From an uncultured Selenomonadales bacterium (GTDB lineage: Bacteria > Bacillota > Negativicutes > Selenomonadales > Selenomonadaceae), in NCBI GenBank assembly GCA_937877565.1, contig CALFJB010000018.1, positions 1 to 64,000 of the forward strand: a DNA stretch of 64,000 nucleotides. Reading direction: 5' to 3'. This document shows positions 50,571 to 59,769 of this stretch, one piece after another. The notes under the pieces are model-generated. The model was not told the origin of the DNA, ran no database searches, and saw only the letters and a list, made by a program, of their open reading frames with translations. Positions within the stretch are counted from its first letter, which is position 1, and every line of letters begins with the position of its first letter. The translations under genes were made by a program, and so were the position numbers.

Positions 50571-50765
50571 ATGGAAAAATTTATTATTAACGGTATTGAA
50601 GTCAGCGAAGAGCAATATAATCGAATTAAAAATATACCGCAACTCTCTGACGACGAAATTGATTTAAGCGATATTCCTGAAATTACGCACGAAGAATTTG
50701 TTCGTGCAAAAGAAAATCGCAGAAAAAGACTTGAACGCGCCCAAATGTTGAAGCAGGCGGTTTAA
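50571..50765 (+). CDS. BrnA-like antitoxin, copy 2
   Basis: A 64-residue protein starting three bases after copy 1. The N-terminal 25 residues (KFIINGIEVSEEQYNRIKN) are different and the C-terminal 38 are the same except one residue. At DNA level about 110 bases of the two genes differ at only a handful of positions, so the shared half is a recent duplication or has been kept alike by conversion. It could bind the same operator but a different partner. Confidence 0.75.
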   Translation: MEKFIINGIEVSEEQYNRIKNIPQLSDDEIDLSDIPEITHEEFVRAKENRRKRLERAQMLKQAV

Positions 50766-50783
50766 AAAAATTTTGAAAGCTTG

Positions 50784-50813
50784 AACCTTCGGCGAATTGT
50801 CGGAGGTTTTTTT
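50784..50813 (+). terminator. Terminator of the brnT operon
   Basis: AACCTTCGG (50784-50792) pairs with TCGGAGGTT (50800-50808) with two wobbles, and a T run follows. It separates the toxin-antitoxin genes from the type III system. Confidence 0.78.
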
Positions 50814-50880
50814 GTTGACAATAAAAATTTTTCTACTAAAATTTAGACACGCAGAATTTTATCGAAAGGAGCTGTACAAA

Positions 50881-52452
50881 TTGCCAACTTTGAATTGGCT
50901 CGGCAAAGATAAAGTTGTTACCTATCATCAGAAAGTACCGTACCATTTCCTTGACAAAAAATTTTCCATTGGCAACAGTGAAAACGCTATTATTCACGGC
51001 GATAATTTAATTGCGCTAAAATCTTTGTTGCCACGCTACGAAAATAAAATCAAGTGCATTTATATTGATCCGCCGTACAATACCGGCAATGAAAATTGGA
51101 TTTACAACGATAACGTTTCAGATTCAAGGTTGCAAAAATGGATTGGCGAAGTTGTAGGCAAGGAAGGCGAAGATTTAACGCGCCACGATAAATGGCTGTG
51201 TATGATGTACCCGCGCCTTAGACTTTTGCAAAAACTTTTATCTGATGACGGCGCAATTTTTATCAGTATCGACGATAACGAACTTTTCAGCTTGAAATTT
51301 ATCTGTGATGAAATTTTTGGTGCGTCAAATTTTGTTGGCAATATTACTTTGGTTGCAAATTTAAGCGGGCGTGATTATGGCGGAATTGCACGGATGCACG
51401 AATATATTTTGGTTTACAGAAAATCGCCGTTGCTGAAATTAAATCTTATCAATGACGAAGAAGGCAAATTTAAAATGTTTGACAAACTCGGCGGATTTGA
51501 ACTGCGCGAACTGCGAAATAGAAATGTGCGTTTCAATGACGGCAACCGCCCAAATTTATACTATCCTTTTTATGTTGACATTGAAACGGCAGATGAAAAC
51601 GGCTTGCATAAAATTTCATTAGAGCCTAAAGAAAATTGGCTTGAATTATTTCCGCTTGAATCGCAAGGTATAAAAACTGTTTGGCGTTGGGGCAAAGAAA
51701 AAGCCGCCGCAAATTTGAACGTTAATATAATGGCAAAGCCGATGAAAAATAATCGCTATATGATTGTTGAAAAATACCGCGAAGAAAAGAAAATGGCGCG
51801 TTCAGTTTGGAATGAGAAAGAATTTCGCAACGAAGCCGGCACTTTACTTTTGAAAGAAATTTTTGGCGGCAAAGTTTTTGATTATCCAAAATCGCTGGAA
51901 ACTTTATCAAGAATTGTTGAAATGGCAACAGATAAAAATTCAATCGTGCTAGACAGTTTTGCAGGGAGCGGAACAACTGCCCACGCGGTTATCAATCTGA
52001 ACGCGGCAGACGGCGGCAACCGCAAATTTATTTTAATAGAATTAAATGACTACGCAGAAAATATCACGGCGGAACGTGTTAAAAGAGTTGGCGGCAGTTT
52101 TGATTTTTACGAAATAGGCGAAAGTCTTTTTGATGACGACGGCTTTATAAATTCTGAAGTACCGTTTGAAAAAATTTTTGAATATATTTATTACAGCGAA
52201 ACGCGCAAAAATTATGTATCGACGGCTGAAGAAAATTTAATGGGCGTAGATGACGACACGGCTTATTATTATTTCGGCGGCGAAAATTTAAGCTGGACGA
52301 CGCTTGCCAAAATTAAAACCCGTGCAAAAAGTTATGTGATTTATGCGGATGCTTGCAACCTTAGCGAAGACGAACTTGTAAAATATAAAATTAAGTTTAA
52401 AAAAATTCCCGAAGATATTTTGGGATATGGAGGCGAAAATCAATGGAGTTAA
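50881..52452 (+). CDS. mod: Type III restriction-modification methyltransferase (Mod)
   Basis: A 523-residue N6-adenine methyltransferase. TTG at 50881, nine bases after AAAGGAG, is a much better start than an in-frame TTG at 50797. Motif IV is DPPYNT (63-68) near the N terminus and the SAM site is LDSFAGSGTTAHAV near the C-terminal half, which is the beta-class order of type III Mod. The target-recognition part between (about 180-330) is unlike any I know. The res gene overlaps its end by ten bases. Confidence 0.93.
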   Translation: MPTLNWLGKDKVVTYHQKVPYHFLDKKFSIGNSENAIIHGDNLIALKSLLPRYENKIKCIYIDPPYNTGNENWIYNDNVSDSRLQKWIGEVVGKEGEDLTRHDKWLCMMYPRLRLLQKLLSDDGAIFISIDDNELFSLKFICDEIFGASNFVGNITLVANLSGRDYGGIARMHEYILVYRKSPLLKLNLINDEEGKFKMFDKLGGFELRELRNRNVRFNDGNRPNLYYPFYVDIETADENGLHKISLEPKENWLELFPLESQGIKTVWRWGKEKAAANLNVNIMAKPMKNNRYMIVEKYREEKKMARSVWNEKEFRNEAGTLLLKEIFGGKVFDYPKSLETLSRIVEMATDKNSIVLDSFAGSGTTAHAVINLNAADGGNRKFILIELNDYAENITAERVKRVGGSFDFYEIGESLFDDDGFINSEVPFEKIFEYIYYSETRKNYVSTAEENLMGVDDDTAYYYFGGENLSWTTLAKIKTRAKSYVIYADACNLSEDELVKYKIKFKKIPEDILGYGGENQWS

Positions 52453-54950
52453 ACTCTTATCAACTTCAAGTTATAGCTGATTTAAATAAATATCTGGAGT
52501 GCGTTGAGGCAGAAAACGATTTAAAAATTTCGTGGCAAAATTATTGGCAAGCGAAAAATAAACCTGTAGGTTTTGGAAGTACGCCCGCTTATAAAAATAA
52601 AATTCCGCGTGTGCCGCACATTTGTATGAAAGTTCCTACCGGCGGCGGCAAAACATTTTTAGCTTGCGCGTCATTGGAGCCGATTTATAAAAAACTCTTG
52701 CACGCCAATGCAAAAGTTGTAGTTTGGCTTGTACCCAGTGAGGCAATTTTGACGCAGACAATAGCCGCGCTATCAAATACTGATCATCCCTACCGCAAAA
52801 AAATCGAGGAAGATTTTCAAAGTAAGGTTGAAATTTATACAAAGGAAATGCTCTTACAGGCGCAGAATTTTTCGCCAGACAACACTAACGAAAATCTTTC
52901 AATCTGTATTTTTAGCTATGATTCAATTCGTTCTCAAAAAAAGGAAGGACGCAAAGTCTATCAAGAAAACGCCGCACTTGAAAATTTCGCCCAGTATTTC
53001 GGCACTGAAGATACTTCGCTGATAAATATTTTGCGGCAATATTCGCCGCTAATCGTAGTAGATGAAAGCCATAATGCAACTTCAGATTTAAGCGTGGAAA
53101 TGTTGCAGACTTTGAATCCAAGTTTTATTCTGGAATTGACAGCCACGCCGAAAACTACAAGCAATATAATTTCCTACGTTGACGCCCGCGCTCTCAAAAA
53201 AGAAAATATGGTAAAGTTGCCGGTTGTCGTCTACAAAAAAAATAGCGTCAATGAAGTTATAACGGCGGCAATTTCCATGAGAAATAAAATCGAACTGCAA
53301 GCCGCCGAAAATGAAAAATATATTCGTCCGATAGTTTTGTTGCAGGCGCAACCAAATAAAGGCGAAGAAAGCGAAACTTTCGACAAGATTAAAAATTTTC
53401 TCCTCAAAATTGGTATTCCCAAAGAGCAAATTGCAATAAAAACTTCCGATAAAAACGATTTAAAGGGCGTCAATTTACTGTCTGAAAGTTGCCCAATTCG
53501 CTACATTATCACGGTAAACGCGCTGAAAGAAGGCTGGGATTGTCCCTTTGCATATATTTTGGCGTCAGTGGCAAATAAAAGTTCACTGGTAGACGTTGAA
53601 CAAGTTGTAGGGCGAATTTTGCGTCAACCTTACGCGCAAAAACATTCCGCGCCACTTTTAAATCTTGCCTATGTTTTCGGTTGCTACAAAGATTTTAACG
53701 CCACGATTGATAAAGTTGTAGCCGGTATGAAGGCGTCAGGTTTTACAAAGGACGAGTGCCGCGCCGCTCCAATTCCTCCAATTCAAGAAAATATCGAACA
53801 ACAAACTTTACAACTTGAAAATGAAACCGAAGTTGCAAGCGGCGATAATCTTTCTGAACTTGACGCAGATACAACGCCGCCAATTTTGCCGGAAAATGAT
53901 TCTGATGTTGACGCGGCAATTTCTCAAGCTGAAGATTTTGAAGAAATTTTTACCGAAGGTGAAACCGTGATTTTAAATGATAGTCAATTTGCAATTCGTG
54001 AAGACTTCAAAGAATCCGTTACAAATTTAAAAATTCCGCAATTTTTCAAAACAGCTCCCAAAAATATTTTCGACGATAGACCAATTTTTTTGGAATGTGT
54101 ACACTTGCAGGAAGGCTTTAATTTGGCTACGGCAGATGCTAACGTTAATTTGAACGTTGATCCTTCCGACGTTGCCAAAGTTGATATTCAAGAACGCGGC
54201 GACGCTGTCCCGTATTACAAAATTGTTCGCGGCAAGGAACGTGAAAAATTTGTAAGCTACTTGAACACGTTGCCGGAAGACAGGAAAGTTAATCAATGCG
54301 TAAACGCAATAGCACAAATTATAAGCGGTAGTACCGGAATTTCTCAAAGAGACGTGCAAAGTTACGTCAAAAGAATTATTGCAACTATGGACACGGGCAA
54401 GCTTGCGGCGATTAGCACGGATTTTCAATTTTACGCAATAAAAATTCAAGAAAAAATTAGGTCGTTGCTGAATGAATATCGAAAGCAAAAATTTGGTACA
54501 TTGTTTGACACGGAAAAAATTATTTGCCAAAATAATTTCAATCTTTTACCTGTTATCGACGTGACGAAGAAAATTGATTCACTGCAGAAATCTTTATATA
54601 CTTCCGAAGTTGAAGATATGAACAAGCTTGAACGCCGAATGGTTGACGAATTTGAAACTTTTGAGAAAGTTAAATGGTGGCACAGAAATACCACGCACGA
54701 ATTTAAATTAAACGGCTATATAAATCACTATCCAGATTTTTTGGTAATGTTGCAGAATGGAAAAGTTTTGATGATTGAAACGAAGGGCGACGACCGAGAT
54801 AATTCTGATTCACGGGAAAAATTGGAATTGGGGCGCAAATGGCAAGTTCGCGCAGGTTCAAACTACAAATATTTTATGGTTTTCGATAAAAACAAAATAG
54901 ACGGCGCATATAATTTCAATGAATTTTTAGAAGTTGTCAGCGAACTTTAA
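52443..54950 (+). CDS. res: Type III restriction endonuclease (Res)
   Basis: An 835-residue subunit with superfamily 2 helicase motifs: VPTGGGKT (64-71), LVPSEAIL, VVDESHNATSD (DExH), LTATPKT, and GRILRQPYA (motif VI). The nuclease end is HYPDFLVMLQNG then VLMIETKGDD, a PD-(D/E)xK type site near residue 775. It works with Mod to cut away from the site after ATP-driven movement. The acidic stretch near residues 460-520 is longer than expected but without a break. Confidence 0.93.
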   Translation: MELNSYQLQVIADLNKYLECVEAENDLKISWQNYWQAKNKPVGFGSTPAYKNKIPRVPHICMKVPTGGGKTFLACASLEPIYKKLLHANAKVVVWLVPSEAILTQTIAALSNTDHPYRKKIEEDFQSKVEIYTKEMLLQAQNFSPDNTNENLSICIFSYDSIRSQKKEGRKVYQENAALENFAQYFGTEDTSLINILRQYSPLIVVDESHNATSDLSVEMLQTLNPSFILELTATPKTTSNIISYVDARALKKENMVKLPVVVYKKNSVNEVITAAISMRNKIELQAAENEKYIRPIVLLQAQPNKGEESETFDKIKNFLLKIGIPKEQIAIKTSDKNDLKGVNLLSESCPIRYIITVNALKEGWDCPFAYILASVANKSSLVDVEQVVGRILRQPYAQKHSAPLLNLAYVFGCYKDFNATIDKVVAGMKASGFTKDECRAAPIPPIQENIEQQTLQLENETEVASGDNLSELDADTTPPILPENDSDVDAAISQAEDFEEIFTEGETVILNDSQFAIREDFKESVTNLKIPQFFKTAPKNIFDDRPIFLECVHLQEGFNLATADANVNLNVDPSDVAKVDIQERGDAVPYYKIVRGKEREKFVSYLNTLPEDRKVNQCVNAIAQIISGSTGISQRDVQSYVKRIIATMDTGKLAAISTDFQFYAIKIQEKIRSLLNEYRKQKFGTLFDTEKIICQNNFNLLPVIDVTKKIDSLQKSLYTSEVEDMNKLERRMVDEFETFEKVKWWHRNTTHEFKLNGYINHYPDFLVMLQNGKVLMIETKGDDRDNSDSREKLELGRKWQVRAGSNYKYFMVFDKNKIDGAYNFNEFLEVVSEL

Positions 54951-54963
54951 AAAATTTTTTTCC

Positions 54964-54992
54964 TTTACAAAAAATGCTTTTTCCCTTAAAAT
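54964..54992 (+). promoter_or_regulatory. Promoter of the rubrerythrin gene
   Basis: TTTACA (54964-54969), 17 bases and TAAAAT (54987-54992), about 60 bases before the ATG. Confidence 0.72.
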
Positions 54993-55051
54993 ACTAAAAC
55001 AAATATATACAAAATTTTTAAGAGAAAGTATTTTTTAGGAGGTTTTAACGA

Positions 55052-55594
55052 ATGGCTAAATATGTATGCAGTGTTTGCGGTTATGTACACGAAGGCGACG
55101 AGCCGCCGATTGAATGTCCAATTTGTAAAGCACCTGCCGAAAAATTTAACAAGCAGGAAGGCGAATTGGTTTTTGCAGATGAGCATGTAATTGGCGTTGC
55201 AAAAGGCGTTGACGCAAGAATTATCGAAGGACTGCGCCAAAACTTTACCGGCGAATGTACCGAAGTTGGAATGTATTTGGCAATGAGCCGCGCCGCACAT
55301 CGTGAAGGTTATCCTGAAATTGGCGAGGCGTTCAGACGTTACGCACTTGAAGAGGCTGAACACGCCGCCAAATTTGCTGAACTTTTGGGCGAAGTTGTAA
55401 GCGCGTCAACAAAAGAAAATCTTGAAAAACGAGTTGCCGCTGAACACGGCGCATGTCAAGGCAAAAAAGACTTGGCGAAACTTGCAAAAGAACTCAACCT
55501 TGATGCAATTCATGATACTGTACACGAAATGGCGAAAGACGAGGCACGTCACGGCAAAGGCTTTAAAGGCTTGCTTGATCGTTACTTCAAATAA
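55052..55594 (+). CDS. Reverse rubrerythrin (rubredoxin domain first)
   Basis: Rubrerythrins reduce hydrogen peroxide in anaerobes. In this 180-residue protein the rubredoxin domain is at the N terminus (CSVCGY and CPICKAP, Cys6, 9, 22, 25), the reverse of the classic order. The four-helix diiron domain follows with FTGECTEVGMYLAMSRAA, ALEEAEHAAKFAELLG and KDEARHGKGF supplying the Glu and His ligands. AGGAGG lies upstream of the ATG. It is probably induced by oxygen, but no operator is obvious. Confidence 0.94.
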   Translation: MAKYVCSVCGYVHEGDEPPIECPICKAPAEKFNKQEGELVFADEHVIGVAKGVDARIIEGLRQNFTGECTEVGMYLAMSRAAHREGYPEIGEAFRRYALEEAEHAAKFAELLGEVVSASTKENLEKRVAAEHGACQGKKDLAKLAKELNLDAIHDTVHEMAKDEARHGKGFKGLLDRYFK

Positions 55595-55618
55595 AATTTT
55601 CCAACTTAAACAAAAAGA

Positions 55619-55651
55619 AACTCCTGCTAAAAATTGCGGCAGGAGTTTTTT
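55619..55651. terminator. Bidirectional terminator between rubrerythrin and metQ
   Basis: AACTCCTGC (55619-55627) pairs with GCAGGAGTT (55639-55647) and is followed by T; A-rich sequence before it allows use on both strands. Confidence 0.85.
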
Positions 55652-55670
55652 AGTTTGCAAAAATTTTTAA

Positions 55671-56510
55671 TCAGAAAGCGGGAACAATCGCGCCTTTGTA
55701 TTTTTCGTTGATGAAGTTTTTAACTTTTTCAGATTGCAAAGTTTTTACCAGTGCTTGAATTTCGGGGCGGTTTTCATCGCCGTCACGAACAGTTAAAATA
55801 TTGACATACGGCGAAGTTTTATCTTCCATGAAGAGCGCGTCATTAACGGGATTTAAATTTGCGTTCATTGCAAAATTGGTGTTAATAACTGAAATATCTA
55901 CGTCGTCAAGTGTGCGTGGAAGTTGCGCCGCCTCAATTTCTTGAATTTGTAAATCATTGTTGTTACTGATGATGTCCTGCACAGTCGCTTCAGCTCCAAC
56001 GCCTTCGCGCAGAGTTATAAAACCGGCTTTTTCAAGGAGCAACAAAGCGCGTCCGCCATTGGTAGGATCGTTTGGAATTGAAACTTTGCCGCCGAAGGGA
56101 ACTTCATCAAGTTTTTTGATTTTTGAAGAATAAATTCCCATTGGCTCAACATGAACGCCGCCTGCGTTTTTAAGTTTCATTTCGCTGTGTTCTTTTACAA
56201 AGTCGTTAAGATACGGCTCGTGTTGGAAAAAGTTTGCATCAAGTTCCTTATCATTCAGTGCAATGTTCGGCTGTACGTAGTCATTAAACTCTACAACTTC
56301 CAAAGTTATACCTTCAGCTTGCAAGTCAGATTTAATTTCAGCTAAAATTTCAGCGTGCGGTACGGGCGTTGCACCAACTTTTATTGTAGCCTCAACTTTT
56401 TTATCGCCGCCATTATTCGCAGGCGCAGGTTCATTGCCGGTATCGCCGCCGCAACCTGTAAAAATTAAACTTGCCGCTAATCCAAGCATTGCCCAAAAAC
56501 TTTTTTTCAT
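55671..56510 (-). CDS. metQ: Methionine ABC transporter substrate-binding lipoprotein
   Basis: A 279-residue NLPA-family lipoprotein with lipobox LIFTGCGG (Cys20). The mature part shows IKVGATPVPHAEILAEIK, FNDYVQPNIALNDKELDANF, GGVHVEPMGIYSSK and VSIPNDPTNGGRALLLLEKAG. It should bind methionine. The acidic Asn/Pro linker after the lipid anchor is typical. GGAGG stands before the ATG. It is the last gene of the tatA-metN-metI-metQ series. Confidence 0.92.
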   Translation of the reverse strand: MKKSFWAMLGLAASLIFTGCGGDTGNEPAPANNGGDKKVEATIKVGATPVPHAEILAEIKSDLQAEGITLEVVEFNDYVQPNIALNDKELDANFFQHEPYLNDFVKEHSEMKLKNAGGVHVEPMGIYSSKIKKLDEVPFGGKVSIPNDPTNGGRALLLLEKAGFITLREGVGAEATVQDIISNNNDLQIQEIEAAQLPRTLDDVDISVINTNFAMNANLNPVNDALFMEDKTSPYVNILTVRDGDENRPEIQALVKTLQSEKVKNFINEKYKGAIVPAF

Positions 56511-56525
56511 TCAGAAAACCTCCAA

Positions 56526-57185
56526 TTATTTTTTATTCAACCTCTTTGAGAGAGTGTTGCCAAGAAATTGTACCAACTGCACCAAAATTATCAAAACTAC
56601 GACGGTTGCAAGCATTACTTCAGGTCTGAAACGTTGGTAACCGTATCTAATGGCTAAATCGCCTAAGCCTCCGCCGCCTATTGCTCCCGCCATTGCAGAT
56701 TCGCCGACAAGTGCAATTATAACCGTTGTCAACTGCGCGACGATTGACGGCATTGCTTCCGGCAGTAAAACTTTTGAAATAATTTGAAACGGTGTTGCGC
56801 CCATTGACAGAGCCGCCTCAACCAATCCTGCGGGAACTTCTTTTAATGACGTTTCGACTTGCCGACCAATAAACGGAATTGACGCCACGACCAAAGGCAC
56901 AATCGCCGCCGTTGTACCAATCGCACTGCCGACCAAAAATCTTGTGAACGGAATTATTGCAACCATTAAAATTATAAACGGGATTGAACGAATTGCATTT
57001 ACGATTGAGCCAACGATTTTATTTAATACGGGCGATTCTAAAATTTGTCCTTTGTCAGTCGTGTAAAGTAAGACGCCCAAAGGTACGCCGATTATTGACG
57101 CTATCGCCATTGAAATTAAAACCATGTAAACCGTTTCACCGAGTGCCTTTGTCAGTAACGGAAATATTTCATTTATAATAATCAC
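56526..57185 (-). CDS. metI: Methionine ABC transporter permease
   Basis: A 219-residue membrane protein with five hydrophobic segments and the binding-protein-dependent transport motif EAALSMGATPFQIISKVLLP. The GTG at 57185 is taken as start, with GCAGGTG overlapping; the exact start is uncertain. It works with MetN and MetQ for uptake of methionine. Confidence 0.92.
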   Translation of the reverse strand: MIIINEIFPLLTKALGETVYMVLISMAIASIIGVPLGVLLYTTDKGQILESPVLNKIVGSIVNAIRSIPFIILMVAIIPFTRFLVGSAIGTTAAIVPLVVASIPFIGRQVETSLKEVPAGLVEAALSMGATPFQIISKVLLPEAMPSIVAQLTTVIIALVGESAMAGAIGGGGLGDLAIRYGYQRFRPEVMLATVVVLIILVQLVQFLGNTLSKRLNKK

Positions 57186-57243
57186 CTGCCAAAAATTTTT
57201 AAACGCGGCTGTAACTTTGAAATTTTAGAAAAATTAAACCGCG

Positions 57244-58311
57244 TCAACTGTGTCCAGATTCAATCTGGTTTCTGCGAACGTAGCCGATTAACTCAACGCC
57301 CACATCTTTACCGCTCAAAAAATCCAACGCACTTTGCACAGCGTTTTCACTGCCGCTTAAACCTACGATAAACCGCCCAAAGGGTACGCCATGAATTTCA
57401 TCAAGGTTGCCGAAAAGCATTGTACATTCTACGCCGGGACAATTTCTAATCATCTGCGCGAGTACCGGGTCATCAGCTTTTTCACCAAGAAAAATCAATC
57501 GCAAAAGTAAAAGACTTCCTGCAGTTTTAGTTTGAGAAATTTCATTGCCTCTGAAGGCGGCGGGCAATTCGTTTGACAAAAGGACGCTGATAAATTCTTT
57601 GGTAATTTCGTGTTGAGGATTAGTGAAAACTTCCAACACCGAGCCGCGCTCCGCAATTACGCCGTTTGAAATTACTGCAACTTTATCGCAAATTTCTTTG
57701 ATAACTTGCATTTCGTGCGTAATGACAACGACGGTTAGCGAAAGTTTTTTGTTAATATCTTTGATAAGTGCGAGGATAGACTTTGTAGTTTGTGGATCAA
57801 GTGCGCTGGTTGCCTCGTCGCAAAGTAAAATTTTGGGATCGCTTGCAAGTGCGCGGGCAATTCCTACGCGCTGTTTTTGTCCGCCGGAAAGTTGCGCGGG
57901 ATATTGATTGGCTTTATCTTTCAAGCCGACCAATTCTAAAAGCGGCTGAACTTTTTTAGCAATTTCATCTTTTGAAATATTTGACAGATTTAACGGGAAG
58001 GCGATATTTTCAAAAACAGTTGCCGAACTTAGCAAGTTGAAATGTTGAAAAATCATTCCAATATTTTTACGCGCCGCCCGCAATTCAGAATCATTTAATT
58101 TAGTCATGTCCTGCCCGTCAACAATAACTTCGCCATTTGTTGGACGCTCCAGCATATTGATACAGCGAACAAGCGTAGATTTTCCTGCGCCGCTTAAACC
58201 TATGATACCGTAAATTTCGCCTTTGGCAATTTCCAAATTTATACCTTTAAGCGCGTGGACTTTACCGGCGGGCGAATCGTAAATTTTTTCTATGTTTGAA
58301 AGTTTAATCAA
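57244..58311 (-). CDS. metN: Methionine ABC transporter ATP-binding protein
   Basis: A 355-residue ATPase: GLSGAGKSTLVRCI (Walker A), LSGGQKQRVGIARAL (signature), ILLCDEATSALDP (Walker B), and a C-terminal NIL domain (from about residue 260) that senses methionine. The start is TTG at 58311, overlapping the tatA stop, with AAGGAG eight bases upstream. No S-box riboswitch is visible in the leader. Confidence 0.94.
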   Translation of the reverse strand: MIKLSNIEKIYDSPAGKVHALKGINLEIAKGEIYGIIGLSGAGKSTLVRCINMLERPTNGEVIVDGQDMTKLNDSELRAARKNIGMIFQHFNLLSSATVFENIAFPLNLSNISKDEIAKKVQPLLELVGLKDKANQYPAQLSGGQKQRVGIARALASDPKILLCDEATSALDPQTTKSILALIKDINKKLSLTVVVITHEMQVIKEICDKVAVISNGVIAERGSVLEVFTNPQHEITKEFISVLLSNELPAAFRGNEISQTKTAGSLLLLRLIFLGEKADDPVLAQMIRNCPGVECTMLFGNLDEIHGVPFGRFIVGLSGSENAVQSALDFLSGKDVGVELIGYVRRNQIESGHS

Positions 58312-58778
58312 GCCGTTTTCTCCTTTGAAATTTTTTCTTCGGCGGGCGTATTTGAAATTGGATTTTCTTTCACTGTGCTAATTAAATCGTCAACCGTTAC
58401 TCGCGCAGGTTCTGCAGATTTTTCAGTTGCGGCGGCTGTGCCGGTATAAATTTCTTTCGGTACAGAATTTTCATCTGTTGAAATTTTTTCTGATTCAGTT
58501 TCTGCGTTTGAATTTTTATTTTTAAAAATTTCGTCAGTAGAAACTTTTACGGATTCAGAATTTTTTTCGAGTGAAACTTCAGCAGGTTTACTTTCAGATT
58601 TTTTGGGAGTTTCATTAACTGATTCTTCCAACGTTGCAGAAAGTGCCGCCTGCGCCTTGCGAAATTCTCTTAAACCTTTGCCGAGTGCTTTTCCGACTTC
58701 CGGCAAATTTTTTGGTCCAAAAATTATTAAACCTACGATTAAAATTAAAATAAATTCGCCCATACCAATTCCAAACAT
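58308..58778 (-). CDS. tatA: TatA/TatB family translocase protein with long acidic tail
   Basis: A 156-residue protein from ATG 58778 (AAAGGA nine bases upstream). The N-terminal 50 residues are typical: MFGIGMGEFILILIVGLIIF, GPKNLPEVGKALGKGLREFR. The rest is a low-complexity Ser/Glu/Lys-rich tail of about 100 residues, longer than in normal TatA. No tatC is nearby. Its stop overlaps the metN start, so it heads the methionine transport operon. It could serve in twin-arginine export or be a TatB-like form. Confidence 0.87.
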   Translation of the reverse strand: MFGIGMGEFILILIVGLIIFGPKNLPEVGKALGKGLREFRKAQAALSATLEESVNETPKKSESKPAEVSLEKNSESVKVSTDEIFKNKNSNAETESEKISTDENSVPKEIYTGTAAATEKSAEPARVTVDDLISTVKENPISNTPAEEKISKEKTA

Positions 58779-58802
58779 TAAAATCAATCCTTTCGCCGCC
58801 GA

Positions 58803-58831
58803 ATTATACCACGTAAAATATTTTATTCCAA
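58803..58831 (-). promoter_or_regulatory. Promoter of the tatA-metNIQ unit
   Basis: On the minus strand TTGGAA (58826-58831), 17 bases and TATAAT (58803-58808), 25 bases before the tatA ATG. Confidence 0.72.
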
Positions 58832-58877
58832 ATTTTTTTGTGGTAAAAACTGCGCGAATTAATTTTGTTGGAATGTT

Positions 58878-58915
58878 AAAAAGCCCGCAAACTCAAACGA
58901 GTTTACAGGCTTTCT
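58878..58915. terminator. Terminator-like hairpin with no upstream gene
   Basis: AAACTC (58889-58894) pairs with GAGTTT (58899-58904), extended by AGCC/GGCT. T-rich tails occur on both strands. It lies in the divergent gap between tatA and the ABC transporter, where no gene ends, so it may be a leader or the end of a short RNA. Confidence 0.55.
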
Positions 58916-59045
58916 CTATCCGAATCACCTTGAAATATTTTTCAAAATTAAACAAGTGCATTCTAAAAGATTTTTTGTCAAAATGCAAGTTTAAATTTTG
59001 GGAAAAAATTTTGTAACTGTGGTAAAATCTGCGCGAGGTGATTTT

Positions 59046-59759
59046 ATGGCAAATGTAGTTACAATCACGGGCGTGAAAAAACTTTACAAAATGGGAAGTG
59101 AAATTGTTGCGGCATTAAACGGCGTCGATTTAAAAATTGACAGCGGCGAATTTGTAGCGTTAATGGGACCGAGCGGCAGCGGCAAATCAACGCTGATGAA
59201 TATTTTGGGCTGTCTTGACAGACCGACTGAAGGCAGTTACAAACTTTTAGAAAAAGAAGTCAGCCGCCTTTCAGATGACGAATTGGCAGGAATTAGAAAT
59301 AAAACTATTGGCTTTGTGTACCAGACTTTTAATTTGTTGCCGAAATTGACGAGTTTGGAAAATGTGGAATTACCGGCAGTATACGCGGGAATTTCAAAAA
59401 ATAAGCGGCGAGAAATGGCGATTGAAGCACTTGAAAAAGTTTCGCTTGCAGACAGAGCTGAACATTTGCCAAGCGAACTTTCCGGCGGACAACGTCAAAG
59501 AGTGGCAATAGCGCGGGCAATAGCTATGAAACCGGCAATAATTTTGGCAGACGAGCCGACAGGAAATTTGGATACAAAATCGACGCTTGAAATTATGCAG
59601 ATTTTTAGAAATTTACATTCAAGCGGCTCAACAGTTATAATTGTCACGCACGAGCCGGATATTGCACAGGCGGCGGACAGACAAATTTTGGTTAAAGACG
59701 GCAAAATTACCAAAGATATTATTACCGCGCAGACTTCAGAAAAAATTGACATAATATAA
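59046..59759 (+). CDS. MacB/LolD-type ABC transporter ATP-binding protein
   Basis: A 237-residue ATPase with GPSGSGKSTLMNILG (Walker A), QTFNLLPKLTSLENV, LSGGQRQRVAIARA (signature) and ILADEPTGNLD (Walker B), as in MacB and LolD families. The ATG at 59046 has GAGGTGA upstream. It pairs with the FtsX-like permease at 60533, from which it is now separated by a GIY-YIG gene. The pair probably exports a peptide, lipoprotein or drug. Confidence 0.92.
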   Translation: MANVVTITGVKKLYKMGSEIVAALNGVDLKIDSGEFVALMGPSGSGKSTLMNILGCLDRPTEGSYKLLEKEVSRLSDDELAGIRNKTIGFVYQTFNLLPKLTSLENVELPAVYAGISKNKRREMAIEALEKVSLADRAEHLPSELSGGQRQRVAIARAIAMKPAIILADEPTGNLDTKSTLEIMQIFRNLHSSGSTVIIVTHEPDIAQAADRQILVKDGKITKDIITAQTSEKIDII

Positions 59760-59769
59760 AAAAATTCTT

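Noticed and set aside
50797..50880. Extension of Mod to an upstream TTG
   Set aside because: That TTG lies within the terminator stem of the brnT operon; TTG 50881 has AAAGGAG nine bases before it and starts at the usual Mod N terminus.
57186..58830. S-adenosylmethionine riboswitch before the methionine transporter
   Set aside because: The leader is short and occupied by tatA; no S-box core sequences were seen.
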